Source: Piscicola geometra
Lineage: Eukaryota > Annelida > Clitellata > Hirudinida > Piscicolidae
Length of the DNA stretch: 64,000 nucleotides
Assembly: GCA_943735955.1 (NCBI GenBank)
Contig: OX030962.1
Location: 196,501 to 260,500 of the forward strand
Reading direction: 5' to 3'
Part shown: positions 47,701 through 64,000 of the stretch, in pieces
Position numbering within the stretch: position 1 is the stretch's first letter
How the letters are laid out: the number at the start of each line of letters is the position of its first letter
Translations under genes and position numbers: made by a program
The notes under the pieces: generated by a model
Database searches by the model: none
What the model was told of the DNA's origin: nothing
Seen by the model: the letters and a program-made list of their open reading frames with translations, nothing else

Positions 47701-50700
47701 TGACTGAGTACTTGAATAAGTAATTGACTGAGTACTTGAATAAGTAATTGACTGAGTAATTGACTAAGTAATTGACTGAGTAATTGACTAAGTAATTGAC
47801 TGAGTACTTGAATAAGTAATTGACTGAGTAATTGAATAAGTAATTGACTGAGTACTTGAATAAGTAATTGACTGAGTAATTGAATAAGTAATTGACTGAG
47901 TACTTGAATAAGTAATTGACTGAGTACTTGAATAAGTAATTGACTGAGTACTTGAATAAGTAATTGACTGAGTACTTGAATAAGTAATTGACTGAGTAAT
48001 TGAATAAGTAATTGACTGAGTAATTGAATAAGTAATTGACTGAGTACTTGAATAAGTAATTGACTGAGTACTTGAATAAGTAATTGACTGAGTACTTGAA
48101 TAAGTAATTGACTGAGTACTTGAATAAGTAATTGACTGAGTACTTGAATAAGTAATTGACTGAGTACTTGAATAAGTAATTGACTGAGTAATTGAATAAG
48201 TAATTGACTGAGTACTTGAATAAGTAATTGACTGAGTACTTGAATAAGTAATTGACTGAGTAATTGAATAAGTAATTGATTGAGTAATTGAATAAGTAAT
48301 TGACTGAGTACTTGAATAAGTAATTGACTGAGTAATTGAATAAGTAATTGACTGAGTAATTGAATAAGTAATTGACTGAGTACTTGAATAAGTAATTGAC
48401 TGAGTACTTGAATAAGTAATTGACTGAGTACTTGAATAAGTAATTGACTGAGTACTTGAATAAGTAATTGACTGAGTACTTGACTAAGTAATTGACTGAG
48501 TACTTGAATAAGTAATTGACTGAGTACTTGAATAAGTAATTGACTGAGTAATTGAATAAGTAATTGACTGAGTACTTGAATAAGTAATTGACTGAGTACT
48601 TGAATAAGTAATTGACTGAGTAATTGAATAAGTAATTGACTGAGTACTTGAATAAGTAATTGACTGAGTAATTGAATAAGTAATTGACTGAGTACTTGAA
48701 TAAGTAATTGACTGAGTAATTGAATAAGTAATTGACTGAGTACTTGAATAAGTAATTGACTGAGTAATTGAATAAGTAATTGACTGAGTACTTGACTAAG
48801 TAATTGACTGAGTACTTGAATAAGTAATTGACTGAGTACTTGAATAAGTAATTGACTGAGTACTTGAATAAGTAATTGACTGAGTACTTGAATAAGTAAT
48901 TGACTGAGTACTTGAATAAGTAATTGACTGAGTAATTGAATAAGTAATTGACTGAGTACTTGAATAAGTAATTGACTGAGTACTTGAATAAGTAATTGAC
49001 TGAGTACTTGAATAAGTAATTGACTGAGTACTTGAATAAGTAATTGACTGAGTACTTGAATAAGTAATTGACTGAGTACTTGAATAAGTACTTGACTGAG
49101 TACTTGAATAAGTAATTGACTGAGTACTTGAATAAGTAATTGACTGAGTACTTGACTAAGTAATTGATTGAGTACTTGACTAAGTAATTGATTGAGTACT
49201 TGAATAAGTAATTGACTGAGTAATTGAATAAGTAATTGACTGAGTACTTGAATAAGTAATTGACTGAGTACTTGAATAAGTAATTGACTGAGTACTTGAA
49301 TAAGTAATTGACTGAGTACTTGAATAAGTAATTGACTGAGTACTTGAATAAGTAATTGACTGAGTACTTGAATAAGTAATTGACTGAGTAATTGAATAAG
49401 TAATTGACTGAGTACTTGACTAAGTAATTGACTGAGTACTTGAATAAGTAATTGACTGAGTAATTGAATAAGTAATTGACTGAGTAATTGAATAAGTAAT
49501 TGACTGAGTACTTGAATAAGTAATTGACTGAGTAATTGAATAAGTAATTGACTGAGTAATTGAATAAGTAATTGACTGAGTAATTGAATAAGTAATTGAC
49601 TGAGTACTTGAATAAGTAATTGACTGAGTAATTGACTAAGTAATTGACTGAGTACTTGAATAAGTAATTGACTGAGTACTTGAATAAGTAATTGACTGAG
49701 TACTTGAATAAGTAATTGACTGAGTAATTGAATAAGTAATTGACTGAGTACTTGAATAAGTAATTGACTGAGTACTTGAATAAGTAATTGACTGAGTACT
49801 TGAATAAGTAATTGACTGAGTACTTGAATAAGTAATTGACTGAGTAATTGAATAAGTAATTGACTGAGTACTTGAATAAGTAATTGACTGAGTACTTGAA
49901 TAAGTAATTGACTGAGTAATTGAATAAGTAATTGACTGAGTAATTGAATAAGTAATTGACTGAGTACTTGAATAAGTAATTGACTGAGTACTTGAATAAG
50001 TAATTGACTGAGTACTTGAATAAGTAATTGACTGAGTACTTGAATAAGTAATTGACTGAGTACTTGACTAAGTAATTGATTGAGTACTTGACTAAGTAAT
50101 TGATTGAGTACTTGAATAAGTAATTGACTGAGTACTTGACTAAGTAATTGACTGAGTACTTGAATAAGTAATTGATTGAGTAATTGAATAAGTAATTGAC
50201 TGAGTAATTGAATAAGTAATTGACTGAGTACTTGAATAAGTAATTGACTGAGTAATTGAATAAGTAATTGACTGAGTACTTGAATAAGTAATTGACTGAG
50301 TACTTGAATAAGTAATTGACTGAGTACTTGAATAAGTAATTGACTGAGTACTTGAATAAGTAATTGACTGAGTACTTGAATAAGTAATTGATTGAGTACT
50401 TGAATAAGTAATTGACTGAGTACTTGAATAAGTAATTGACTGAGTAATTGAATAAGTAATTGACTGAGTAATTGAATAAGTACTTGACTGAGTACTTGAC
50501 TAAGTAATTGATTGAGTACTTGAATAAGTAATTGACTGAGTACTTGAATAAGTAATTGACTGAGTACTTGAATAAGTAATTGATTGAGTAATTGAATAAG
50601 TAATTGACTGAGTAATTGAATAAGTAATTGACTGAGTACTTGAATAAGTAATTGACTGAGTAATTGAATAAGTAATTGACTGAGTACTTGAATAAGTAAT

Positions 50701-51692
50701 TGACTGAGTACTTGAATAAGTAATTGACTGAGTACTTGAATAAGTAATTGACTGAGTACTTGAATAAGTAATTGACTGAGTACTTGAATAAGTAATTGAT
50801 TGAGTACTTGAATAAGTAATTGACTGAGTACTTGAATAAGTAATTGACTGAGTAATTGAATAAGTAATTGACTGAGTAATTGAATAAGTACTTGACTGAG
50901 TACTTGACTAAGTAATTGATTGAGTACTTGAATAAGTAATTGACTGAGTACTTGAATAAGTAATTGACTGAGTACTTGAATAAGTAATTGACTGAGTACT
51001 TGAATAAGTAATTGACTGAGTAATTGAATAAGTACTTGACTGAGTACTTGACTAAGTAATTGATTGAGTACTTGAATAAGTAATTGACTGAGTACTTGAA
51101 TAAGTACTTGACTGAGTAATTGAATAAGTAATTGACTGAGTACTTGAATAAGTAATTGACTGAGTACTTGAATAAGTAATTGACTGAGTAATTGAATAAG
51201 TAATTGACTGAGTAATTGAATAAGTACTTGACTGAGTACTTGAATAAGTACTTGACTGAGTAATTGAATAAGTAATTGACTGAGTAATTGAATAAGTAAT
51301 TGACTGAGTAATTGAATAAGTAATTGACTGAGTAATTGAATAAGTAATTGACTGAGTACTTGAATAAGTAATTGACTGAGTACTTGAATAAGTAATTGAT
51401 TAATTGTTTGACTGATGGATTGATTGAAGGTGAAGGAGGAAGGAAAGGCACTCTTGAAGCAGCTGGCTGGCTGCAGACTTACACAGGTTTGTGGTGTTGC
51501 CGATGTTCGTATTGTCGTGGTGCTGATGATGATGCTGAGTAAGGTCACACCAAGCAGAGCACTTAGATAAGCCCCCGATGATAACGACAGGAGGAAGGCA
51601 GACAGTCCACCTGCCCACCTGGCAATAGTGACCTTCCGGACGCTTCCCTGGAGCCTTCCACCCCGTCATCACTCGAAGTTACCGACTCTTAA
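14834..51692 (+). CDS. CDC23: CDC23/APC8, anaphase-promoting complex TPR subunit (16 exons, 570 aa)
   Basis: Scaffold TPR subunit of the APC/C ubiquitin ligase that drives mitotic exit. Exons: 14834-14937, 15018-15102, 15273-15453, 15689-15779, 17140-17272, 17533-17647, 17740-17805, 18280-18377, 18735-18816, 19635-19799, 19974-20082, 20559-20696, 21889-21961, 22046-22159, 51430-51486, 51591-51692. Phases agree throughout; the 1,713 nt give 570 residues against 597 in human. Family blocks are unmistakable: [74 protein letters not shown]. Exon 15 reads [10 protein letters not shown], matching the family C-terminus, and exon 16 ends EVTDS then TAA at 51690. An in-frame stop at 14807 and the Met at 14834 set the start. 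Exon 12's donor (20697) was chosen for phase. Exon 16's acceptor could lie 15 bp later. Intron 14 is 29,270 bp, nearly all satellite. Confidence 0.93.
15780..17139. other. CDC23 intron 4 interior
   Basis: 1.36 kb of mostly AT-rich sequence. A C/G-homopolymer-rich stretch lies at 16005-16075. No coding exon or named repeat is recognised. Confidence 0.5.
17661..17738 (+). repeat. (CA)n ending in CDC23 exon 7 acceptor
   Basis: Nearly the whole 92-bp intron 6 is CA repeat, continuous with the acceptor CACACAG before 17740. Confidence 0.93.
17812..18185 (+). repeat. TCATCA-based minisatellite in CDC23 intron 7
   Basis: Blocks of 3-8 TCA triplets alternate with CCTCCCTTT or CTTCCTTTT spacers over about 375 bp. 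Confidence 0.9.
18640..18733 (+). repeat. CACACCTACCA simple repeat ending at CDC23 exon 9
   Basis: Imperfect ACC/CAC-rich repeat that leads into the acceptor CCACACAG before 18735. Confidence 0.8.
18833..19310 (+). repeat. 22-bp minisatellite in CDC23 intron 9
   Basis: Repeats of about 22 bp built from CTGCTGCTATTACC and ACCACCACTCA, with variant and longer duplicated blocks; 18970-18995 and 19102-19127 share the rare CTCTTACTAATGCC variant. Confidence 0.88.
19436..19570 (+). repeat. 22-bp CGACCACAC minisatellite in CDC23 intron 9
   Basis: About six copies of a unit containing CGACCACACATTCACC followed by ACGCCA. Confidence 0.9.
20701..21075 (+). repeat. GATGAT/GGGTGGT minisatellite in CDC23 intron 12
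   Basis: Variable GATGATGAT blocks alternate with GAGGGTGGTCGTGTTTGTTG; the unit is roughly 35-50 bp. It begins at the exon 12 donor. Confidence 0.88.
21180..21490 (+). repeat. 30-bp TTGGTGGTG minisatellite in CDC23 intron 12
   Basis: Copies of TTGGTGGTGGGGATG then TTGGTCGTGTGG, almost pure G and T on the plus strand. Confidence 0.88.
21563..21700 (+). mobile_element. tRNA-derived SINE, copy 2
   Basis: A box TGGCTTAGATGG (21572-21583) and a canonical B box GGTTCGAACCC (about 21616). The body GTGAGCTATCATATACCTAG is shared with the copy at 7966-8168, and the tail is TTGGCGCTTTATAAAG. The head resembles a tRNA with a possible GCA anticodon, but the fused body and repeat nature make it a SINE. 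It lies in CDC23 intron 12, sense strand. Confidence 0.85.
22513..51400. repeat. 24-bp tandem satellite, about 1,200 copies, in CDC23 intron 14
   Basis: 28.9 kb of uninterrupted head-to-tail 24-bp units. Each is two related 12-mers, TAATTGACTGAG and TACTTGAATAAG, which match at 9 of 12 positions. Variation is confined to few sites: C or A at position 3 of either half, gaataag or gactaag, gactgag or rare gattgag, and TGC variants at 40824, 40848 and 42312. Only two length changes were noticed, identical 1-bp deletions at 43560 and 43847. On the reverse strand all three frames are stop-free, giving a 9,671-codon open frame. On the forward strand all three frames have stops. There is no start context, codon bias or domain to support a protein. 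The array degenerates into the 3' splice site of CDC23 exon 15. Confidence 0.97.
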
Positions 51693-51738
51693 ATGCTGAA
51701 TTAGAAAAGTTTTATACTTCGTGAATACTTTTTAAAAC

Positions 51739-51744
51739 AATAAA
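51739..51744 (+). terminator. CDC23 poly(A) signal
   Basis: AATAAA 47 bp after the predicted CDC23 stop codon, followed by a T-rich stretch. Its position supports the two-exon 3' end placed beyond the satellite. Confidence 0.75.
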
Positions 51745-51956
51745 ATCTTTTTTCATTAAGACAATTTCCTTTAGTTTTTGCCTGCGAAGATTATTCATCA
51801 TAAATATTCGTCAGGTTAAACGTTCAAGTGTTTTTCTTATAACTTTGTACTTTTAATAAATGAATTAAATTGGTGGATTTAAAATCAAGAAATCAACCTA
51901 AATCTCTTGTGTTTTATCTAAACATTTTCAACTTCTATGAGTGTCTTGCTCAATGG

Positions 51957-52204
51957 GCCACCCATAAAAGACGTCCACACAAAAGGAGAGCAAAAAGTGG
52001 ACAAGGGGGAGGGGGTTTATTTGTGAACATATACTCTTTATATTGATGTAAATTATCACAAAATATTCATTGATTTAAATTCGGTAAATTATATATTTTG
52101 GACGTCCACAACTAGGGGGGGGAGGGGGGGTTAAGTCAAAAGTGGACAAGGGGGGGAAGGGTACAAAAAAAATGAATTTTTGGACGTCTTTTATGGATGG
52201 CCCC
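51957..52204. mobile_element. About 248-bp MITE-like inverted-repeat element
   Basis: The left end GGGCCACCCATAAAAGACG continues TCCA. The right end is its reverse complement with one mismatch (GGGCCATCC...). The interior is rich in G-runs (GTGGACAAGGGGG appears twice). No clear target duplication was found. It lies between the convergent CDC23 and RCE1 genes. Confidence 0.7.
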
Positions 52205-52449
52205 AAGCTTACTTCATAATGATTTGCACTCATCAGGTGTGACGAGAAGCCAAGCCGAAAACCAAATAAAATGTCACATTTTTTCGATTGATTCATTTTG
52301 CATACAAGCAGGTCATGAAGTCAGACCAAACTTAAGTATGTAGCCAAAGACTATAATTATTTTGTGCTATTATTCATCAGTGTACAAGGCAGACAGTCGA
52401 TGTAGAGTCGGACACAAGTAGAAGAACTTTAAAAAAAGAGGAAAGCTTC

Positions 52450-52560
52450 GAACTAAAAGTAAATTAAAACATTGAACTATAAGTAAATTAAAACATTGAA
52501 CTATAAGTAAATTAAAACATCGAACTAAAAGTAAATTAAAACATTGAACTAAATATAATT
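52450..52560 (+). repeat. 24-bp AT-rich tandem repeat, about 4.5 copies
   Basis: Units start GAACTAAAAGTAAATT and end AAAACATT. The period is 24 bp, but the sequence is unrelated to the large satellite. Confidence 0.88.
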
Positions 52561-52637
52561 TATTATTAAATGCTAAATTGTGCTACTAAAAAGTAAGTTT
52601 AAAAGATCTTGTGAACAAGTAAAAATGGATGAAAACA

Positions 52638-52643
52638 TTTATT
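52638..52643 (-). terminator. Candidate RCE1 poly(A) signal
   Basis: AATAAA on the minus strand, about 180 nt after the RCE1 stop codon. About 0.9 kb separates it from the convergent CDC23 signal. Confidence 0.6.
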
Positions 52644-52824
52644 CGTTCAGCCTTCGTGCATAAGCCTCCATGAAGCAAAGCCCTCTTTTCAAATGAATTC
52701 CTATTTGGATGCAAAGAAGAGGTCGAATGCACCAACTCATCCATGACAACACACGCCCTTGCACAACGTCCAATCTGCAGGCGTCCTTTCTAGAACGTCC
52801 CATCTCCATCATCATGGGGCAAGA

Positions 52825-59741
<6,917 letters not shown>

Positions 59742-59822
59742 TAGGGTGAGTGAAAATTTACAAGTTCTTAAATTTTAGACTTAAAACTGGGAGATAATGA
59801 AATGAGACTTGTAAACATAAAC

Positions 59823-59950
59823 GGTTGTAGGTTAACTGCACACGAATGAAGCACACTGCAAATGTGTTAAATGCAATTTGCTTTTGCACGTTTATTTTGC
59901 GGATTGATGGGGTAAAATTTTTTCTTTTTTTACCGTAAAAAGGAGAAAAA
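59823..59950 (+). mobile_element. Solitary diverged MULE end upstream of RCE1
   Basis: Begins GGTTGTAGGTTAACTGCAC, like the left end of the 1744-4802 MULE, and stays recognisable through the internal GCGGATTGATGGGGTAAAA. It has insertions and substitutions in between. The opposite end was not found in the window. The edge lies about 80 bp upstream of the RCE1 ATG. Confidence 0.8.
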
Positions 59951-61042
59951 TTGGAAAAAACTATATTACAAACATAAACATAAACATAGATAATGTAGCA
60001 TAGACGATAAATAAAATATTAATAAAATATATGGACTAAACTTAACTTAATCCTTAAGGTCCTTTTACAAAAAAATGGACTAATAAACAAATTTTAAAAT
60101 AATGTTGAAATGGAAAAATTTAATAATAATAAGTTTAAATTATTTTTTCAGAATAATCGTCTAACTGATTAAAATAATTTAATCTGTTTGCAATATGTGG
60201 AAAACGTATTTTAAAATGTAGAATTAAATATTTTGGTAACTTTTTCTATGGTTTGACAAAATAACTATCAGTCTCAAACTTGGACCACAAACCTAATCGT
60301 ATGTAGTCTCTTCTTACATCTTGAGAATTCTGTCGATGACCTTAATGCATTTCGAGCACAAGTGCTGTCGTTAGTAAAAATTGTTTGCTGTCGTTTGAAG
60401 CTTTAACTAGAACCCGTCTCATCTAAACCCACATCAACTAGAATCAGGATAAAAAGTCTTCAAGAAAAGATTCTCACGAAAACATTTTTTAAATCTAATT
60501 TTATTTTTGAGAATAGTTAACTAAACTAAAAAATAGTAGTTGAACTTTTCCAAACTATTTTGCAACTATTTTTTCATTCACTTATTGACAGTCAGAATCG
60601 GAAGCAGCCAGGGTCGGCGATCGGCTGCATGAACGATTCTGAAGCCCCCTCCCCCCACTTAAAAAAACATTTTTTAACTTTTGTTTTTAAACGAATATTT
60701 AAGTAAGCAATAAAAAGTTTTATTTTAGACAGCTATAACTATAACTACACATACTCACAATGTATTAATATGTAAAAATTCTGTTTTATGCCATGTTTGA
60801 CGAATGTGCTCTCATCAAAACAAGAGTTTGAAAATATTTTTATTGAAAAAAAAGAAGAGGGGGTCCAAATTAAGGTGAACCCCTTCACTACCAAAAAGTG
60901 GGAGGTCCGGACCCCAAGACAAAGCTTTTTGAAGGATAATACTTTTTTCTCTTCATTAATCCAACAAAGTCCACTTTTTTCACATTTTACCGAGGTTCCG
61001 TCTGTAGTTGATGCTACCAAGTGTTCCTTCTGCAATCCATTT
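59951..61042. other. Intergenic, AT-rich, no gene recognised
   Basis: Possible interior of the second MULE at its left part. Open frames near 60745-61084 match nothing recognisable and overlap each other on both strands. No exon is called. Confidence 0.45.
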
Positions 61043-61112
61043 TCTCTTACGAGCGCTCTTGAATTTGAAGAAAGAGCGCTATAGAAATCTATTTGATTGA
61101 TTGATTGATTGA
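61043..61112 (+). mobile_element. Retroposon 3' tail with (TTGA)n, plus strand
   Basis: AAGAGCGCTATAGAAATC followed by four to five TTGA/ATTG units. It is related in design to the LINE tail but has a different sequence (TATAGAAAT instead of TATACAAAT), so it is probably a sister LINE or SINE family. Confidence 0.6.
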
Positions 61113-61504
61113 TACGGACTCTACCGCATCAGAAAGTAGAAACGTGCTGGTTGCCGGTTCTAGCATAGCAGAATATTTTGCGATTAAACAGAACTGCACC
61201 ATAAATGTTACAGTAATATATAGAGCTGTGCTTTAATCTACGTTAAATTTCGATTAACGCGTTAATGAATTAACGACTGTTAACATATTTAATGCCGTTA
61301 AATATTTTAACGCATTAAACATTTTTAATGCATTTAAACTTATCCAAATTAAACTTTATTTTGCTGTTTTGGTTACATTGCCAGCAAGTGAACACAAACA
61401 CTATTAGTTTACTGTCGAATGGGAAAAATTACATTTCGTCAAAAAAAAATCATTTTTTGAAGATTTGCAACAGAACTTCTAGAGAGTTTAAAATAATTGA
61501 AATT

Positions 61505-64000
61505 TTCAATCAATCAATCACTAATAATTTGTATAGCGCCCTTTACTAAGTGAACAAAAGCGCTCAGCCATCACGTCCCAAACAAGTACGTCTTCAGGCC
61601 TCGACGGAAAGTTATGAGTGACTTAGTTGAAGTTAAAGAAGAAGGTAAAGAATTACATAAAAGAGGACCACAGTAAGAAAAAGAACGTTTAGCAAAAGAG
61701 TGTTTAACTGGAAAACGAAAAGAACGATTAAAGGTGGATGATCTTAGACCAGATTTAGGGGGTTGTTTAATTAGATTTTTAAGATAGATTGGAGCATTAC
61801 AGTTATGAATTTTAAACATATTTAGGCATATTTTAAAAGTCACTCTAGATCTCAAAGGTAGCCAATGTAACAAACGAAGATAAGGAGAAATGTGAGAAAA
61901 CTTAGGAGCACGAGCAACAAGACGAGCAGCACAATTGAAGGTTTTATTTAGAGGAGCCAAAGTAGTATTAGGGAGACCATAGTAAAGAGAGTTGCAATAA
62001 TCAATCCTGGACAGAACTATAGAAGATACAAGAAGTTGTAGGGTAGGATCATCGAGAAAAGGAAGAAGCTGTTTAATACGACGAATGTGAAAGTAGCAAG
62101 ATTTAGAGACAGATAGAATTTGAGGAATAAGTTAGAATAAAAAATAAAACCAAGGCTACGAATGGAAGATGAAGGGTTTAGAGTGAATGAAGAGGGGGGA
62201 GGCAAAACTAAAGAAGGAATAGATAGTAAAGACTTTGATTTTTCATTGAAATATATGAGTTCAAATTTGTCCGGATTAAGTTTTAGAAACATAGATGAAG
62301 CCCAAGAGATTATAGATTGAAGACAGAGAGTTATTTTATTAACAGTAAGGTCAAGAGAAGAGTCAGTGAAAGATGTATAAATATAGGAATCGTCAGCATA
62401 AATTTGACTGTTTAGAGAAGATGATGAAATAATATTAGGTAGTTCCGAGGTATAAAGAATAAAAAGTAAAGGACCAAGGATTGAGCCCTGTGGAACACCA
62501 TAAGATAAAGAAACAGAAGAAGAACGAGAAGATTCTATTGATACATAGGAAGTTCGCTCAGAAAGGTAGGATTTAAGCCAGATAAGAGAGGAATCAGAAA
62601 TATTAGAGGAAGAATCTAAAACATTTAATGAAAGAGTATGGTCGACAGTGTCAAAAGCAGCTAAAAAGTCAAGGCATAAAAGAAGAGAAGAGGCATTAGA
62701 ATCAGAAGTTAAAATAAGGTCATTATAGAGTTTAAGTAAAGCAGTTTCAGTGGAGTGGCCAATTCTGAAACCAGATTGAGAGGAAGGAAGAAGTGAGTTT
62801 TTTTTCTAGATAGAAGATCAATTGTTGAGAAATAACTTTTTCAAGGACTTTAGAAAGAAAGGAAAGGTTAGATACAGGTCTATAACTGGATAAGGATGCA
62901 GGATCAAGAGAAGGCTTCTTAATTGTAGGAATAACAAATGAAGATTTGAGGGCAGACGGATATTTAGATGTAAAAAAAGTAGAGACCGACCGAAATTCGG
63001 TTCGGTTTCGGTTTCGGCGCCGAAATTGCCAATTTTCTTAGTTTCGGCAATTTTTCGGTTTCGGCCGAATCTAATTTTACAATTTCGGCAATTTTTCGGT
63101 TTCGGCCGAAAATAATTTTGTAATTTCGGCTCAATTTCGGTTTCGGCCGCAATGGATCTCATATTTACCGAAAAACCGAAATTTTTATTTATTTATGTAG
63201 TTTATCTGATATATCTGTATCCTCAATCGAACTATTAAGTTCGGGTTCGATTCTCTATTAGATATCTATTAGTTATCGTGGTTGATTGATTTATGGGTGT
63301 CATCAGACCAATTATTCGAATAACATATACAAGCATCTGGAACAACAATCATGTATTTGAAATTTAAGTAAATTAGGATACGTTCAATGATGATATTTAA
63401 CAAAACTTTTTTTACGCAAATTCTATTTCTTAAAACATTTGTTTTAAAAATTGTTATTGTCAAAAGTAAGTATTTGTATATCCTCAATCGAACTCGAATT
63501 ATTAAGTTTGTGCACTCACAATCTTACCATGGGGATTTTTTAGAGATTAGACGATACCGGAAAGTTTTAAATGGAGCAAAAATATCTAAAAGGGAAGATA
63601 GAGTAAGATTGAAATTATCCATAAAACTATCCACATCAGTAAAAGATTTAGAGCAAAAGTCAGAAGAAAGAAAGCATTTAGTAAAATTTATTTTATCAAA
63701 ATTAGACCAAGAGCGCTTAACAATAGAAGAGGGGAAGTTAGAAAAAGGCTGAACAAGAGATAATTTAAAAGATATAAAGTAGTGGTCAGTAAAGTGGAGT
63801 GGAATAGATGTTAAGTCATTAATTTTGCTATAATTAGAAGAAATCACAAAGTCAAGAGTATTACCAAGAGCATGAGTAGGAAAATTACAGTTTTGAGATA
63901 AATTAAAAAGAGAAAGAATTTCAAGAAACTTAGCAACATAGAAATCAGAAGGTTTATTACTAGAGATATTAAAGTCTCCAAGAATAAAAAATGGACAAGA
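61505..64000 (-). mobile_element. LINE copy B, longer but broken; continues past the window
   Basis: Nearly the same sequence as copy A over about 1.3 kb, with a short ATCA tail at 61505-61520. On the minus strand it encodes, in broken frames, the end of the endonuclease (GDFNISSNKPSDF at about 63950, LDFVISSN, TDHYFISFKLS) and then the reverse transcriptase (LSFLSKVLEKVISQQL, DFLAAFDTVDH, YGVPQGSILG, YADDSYIY). Between about 62990 and 63527 foreign sequence replaces the expected endonuclease-RT linker. Frameshifts and the insertion make it inactive. The 5' part lies beyond 64000. Confidence 0.87.
62990..63527. mobile_element. TTTCGG-rich element inserted in LINE copy B
   Basis: Starts with repeated GGTTTCGG/CCGAAATT motifs (62990-63185) that form many short palindromes, then becomes AT-rich. 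A near-duplicate ATCCTCAATCGAAC occurs at 63220 and 63481. LINE coding stops at KKSPW (63527) and resumes at TFFTSKYPSAL (about 62985), so this segment both inserted into and replaced LINE sequence. The class is unknown. Confidence 0.6.

Noticed and set aside
22513..51400. CRISPR-like array
   Set aside because: Units are contiguous with no unique spacers, and the DNA is clearly animal.
22513..51400. Centromere or telomere satellite
   Set aside because: The unit is not telomere-like, and the array is bounded by exons of one gene, so a centromere is unlikely. Genome-wide distribution cannot be seen here.
22436..51451. A 9,671-residue reverse-strand protein, and an overlapping 2,868-residue one
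   Set aside because: Both are translations of the 24-bp satellite. All three reverse frames are stop-free, so length is no evidence. There is no domain, no start context, and the region is an intron of CDC23 on the other strand.
60745..61084. Overlapping open frames on both strands of about 97 codons
   Set aside because: Next to a retroposon tail, no domain on either strand, and no codon pattern favouring one.

Overview
This is eukaryotic DNA from an intron-rich invertebrate animal genome. It holds spliced genes with GT-AG introns, CR1/L2-like LINEs, tRNA-derived SINEs, MULE and MITE DNA transposons, and very many micro- and minisatellites. The species cannot be fixed from the sequence; a marine, possibly lophotrochozoan, animal is a guess from gene and repeat style. 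All gene models below were built by hand from splice sites, reading-frame phase and family resemblance recalled from memory. No alignment was run.

Layout: (1) 1-600, the 3' end of a chitin-binding (peritrophin-A type) gene on +. (2) 1744-4802, a complete MULE DNA transposon with 72-bp perfect terminal inverted repeats, a 9-bp target duplication and a transposase gene on - that carries one in-frame TAG. (3) 5066-12112 (+), a 12-exon fatty acyl-CoA reductase of the FAR1/FAR2 type, predicted 631 residues. (4) 12113-14833, intergenic, with a copied fragment of FAR exon 10 and an inverted repeat. (5) 14834-51692 (+), a 16-exon CDC23/APC8 gene (anaphase-promoting complex TPR subunit), predicted 570 residues. 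(6) 52825-59741 (-), a 9-exon RCE1 gene (CAAX prenyl endopeptidase), predicted 288 residues, convergent with CDC23. (7) 59823-64000, a solitary MULE end, intergenic DNA and a broken LINE running off the window.

The main result concerns 22513-51400, which looks like one giant reverse-strand reading frame of 9,671 codons. It is instead a tandem satellite of a 24-bp unit (about 1,200 copies) inside intron 14 of CDC23. The last two CDC23 exons lie beyond it, at 51430-51486 and 51591-51692, followed by a poly(A) signal. The first of these starts only about 30 bp past the array. The pre-mRNA of an essential cell-cycle gene must therefore cross about 29 kb of simple satellite to join exon 14 to exon 15.

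Other themes: CA-repeats run directly into the 3' splice sites of at least six introns in three genes. The FAR protein lacks the usual YxxxK tyrosine. MULE ends lie just upstream of the start codons of both FAR and RCE1. SINE and LINE families here share a 3' tail, as expected of a LINE/SINE partnership.
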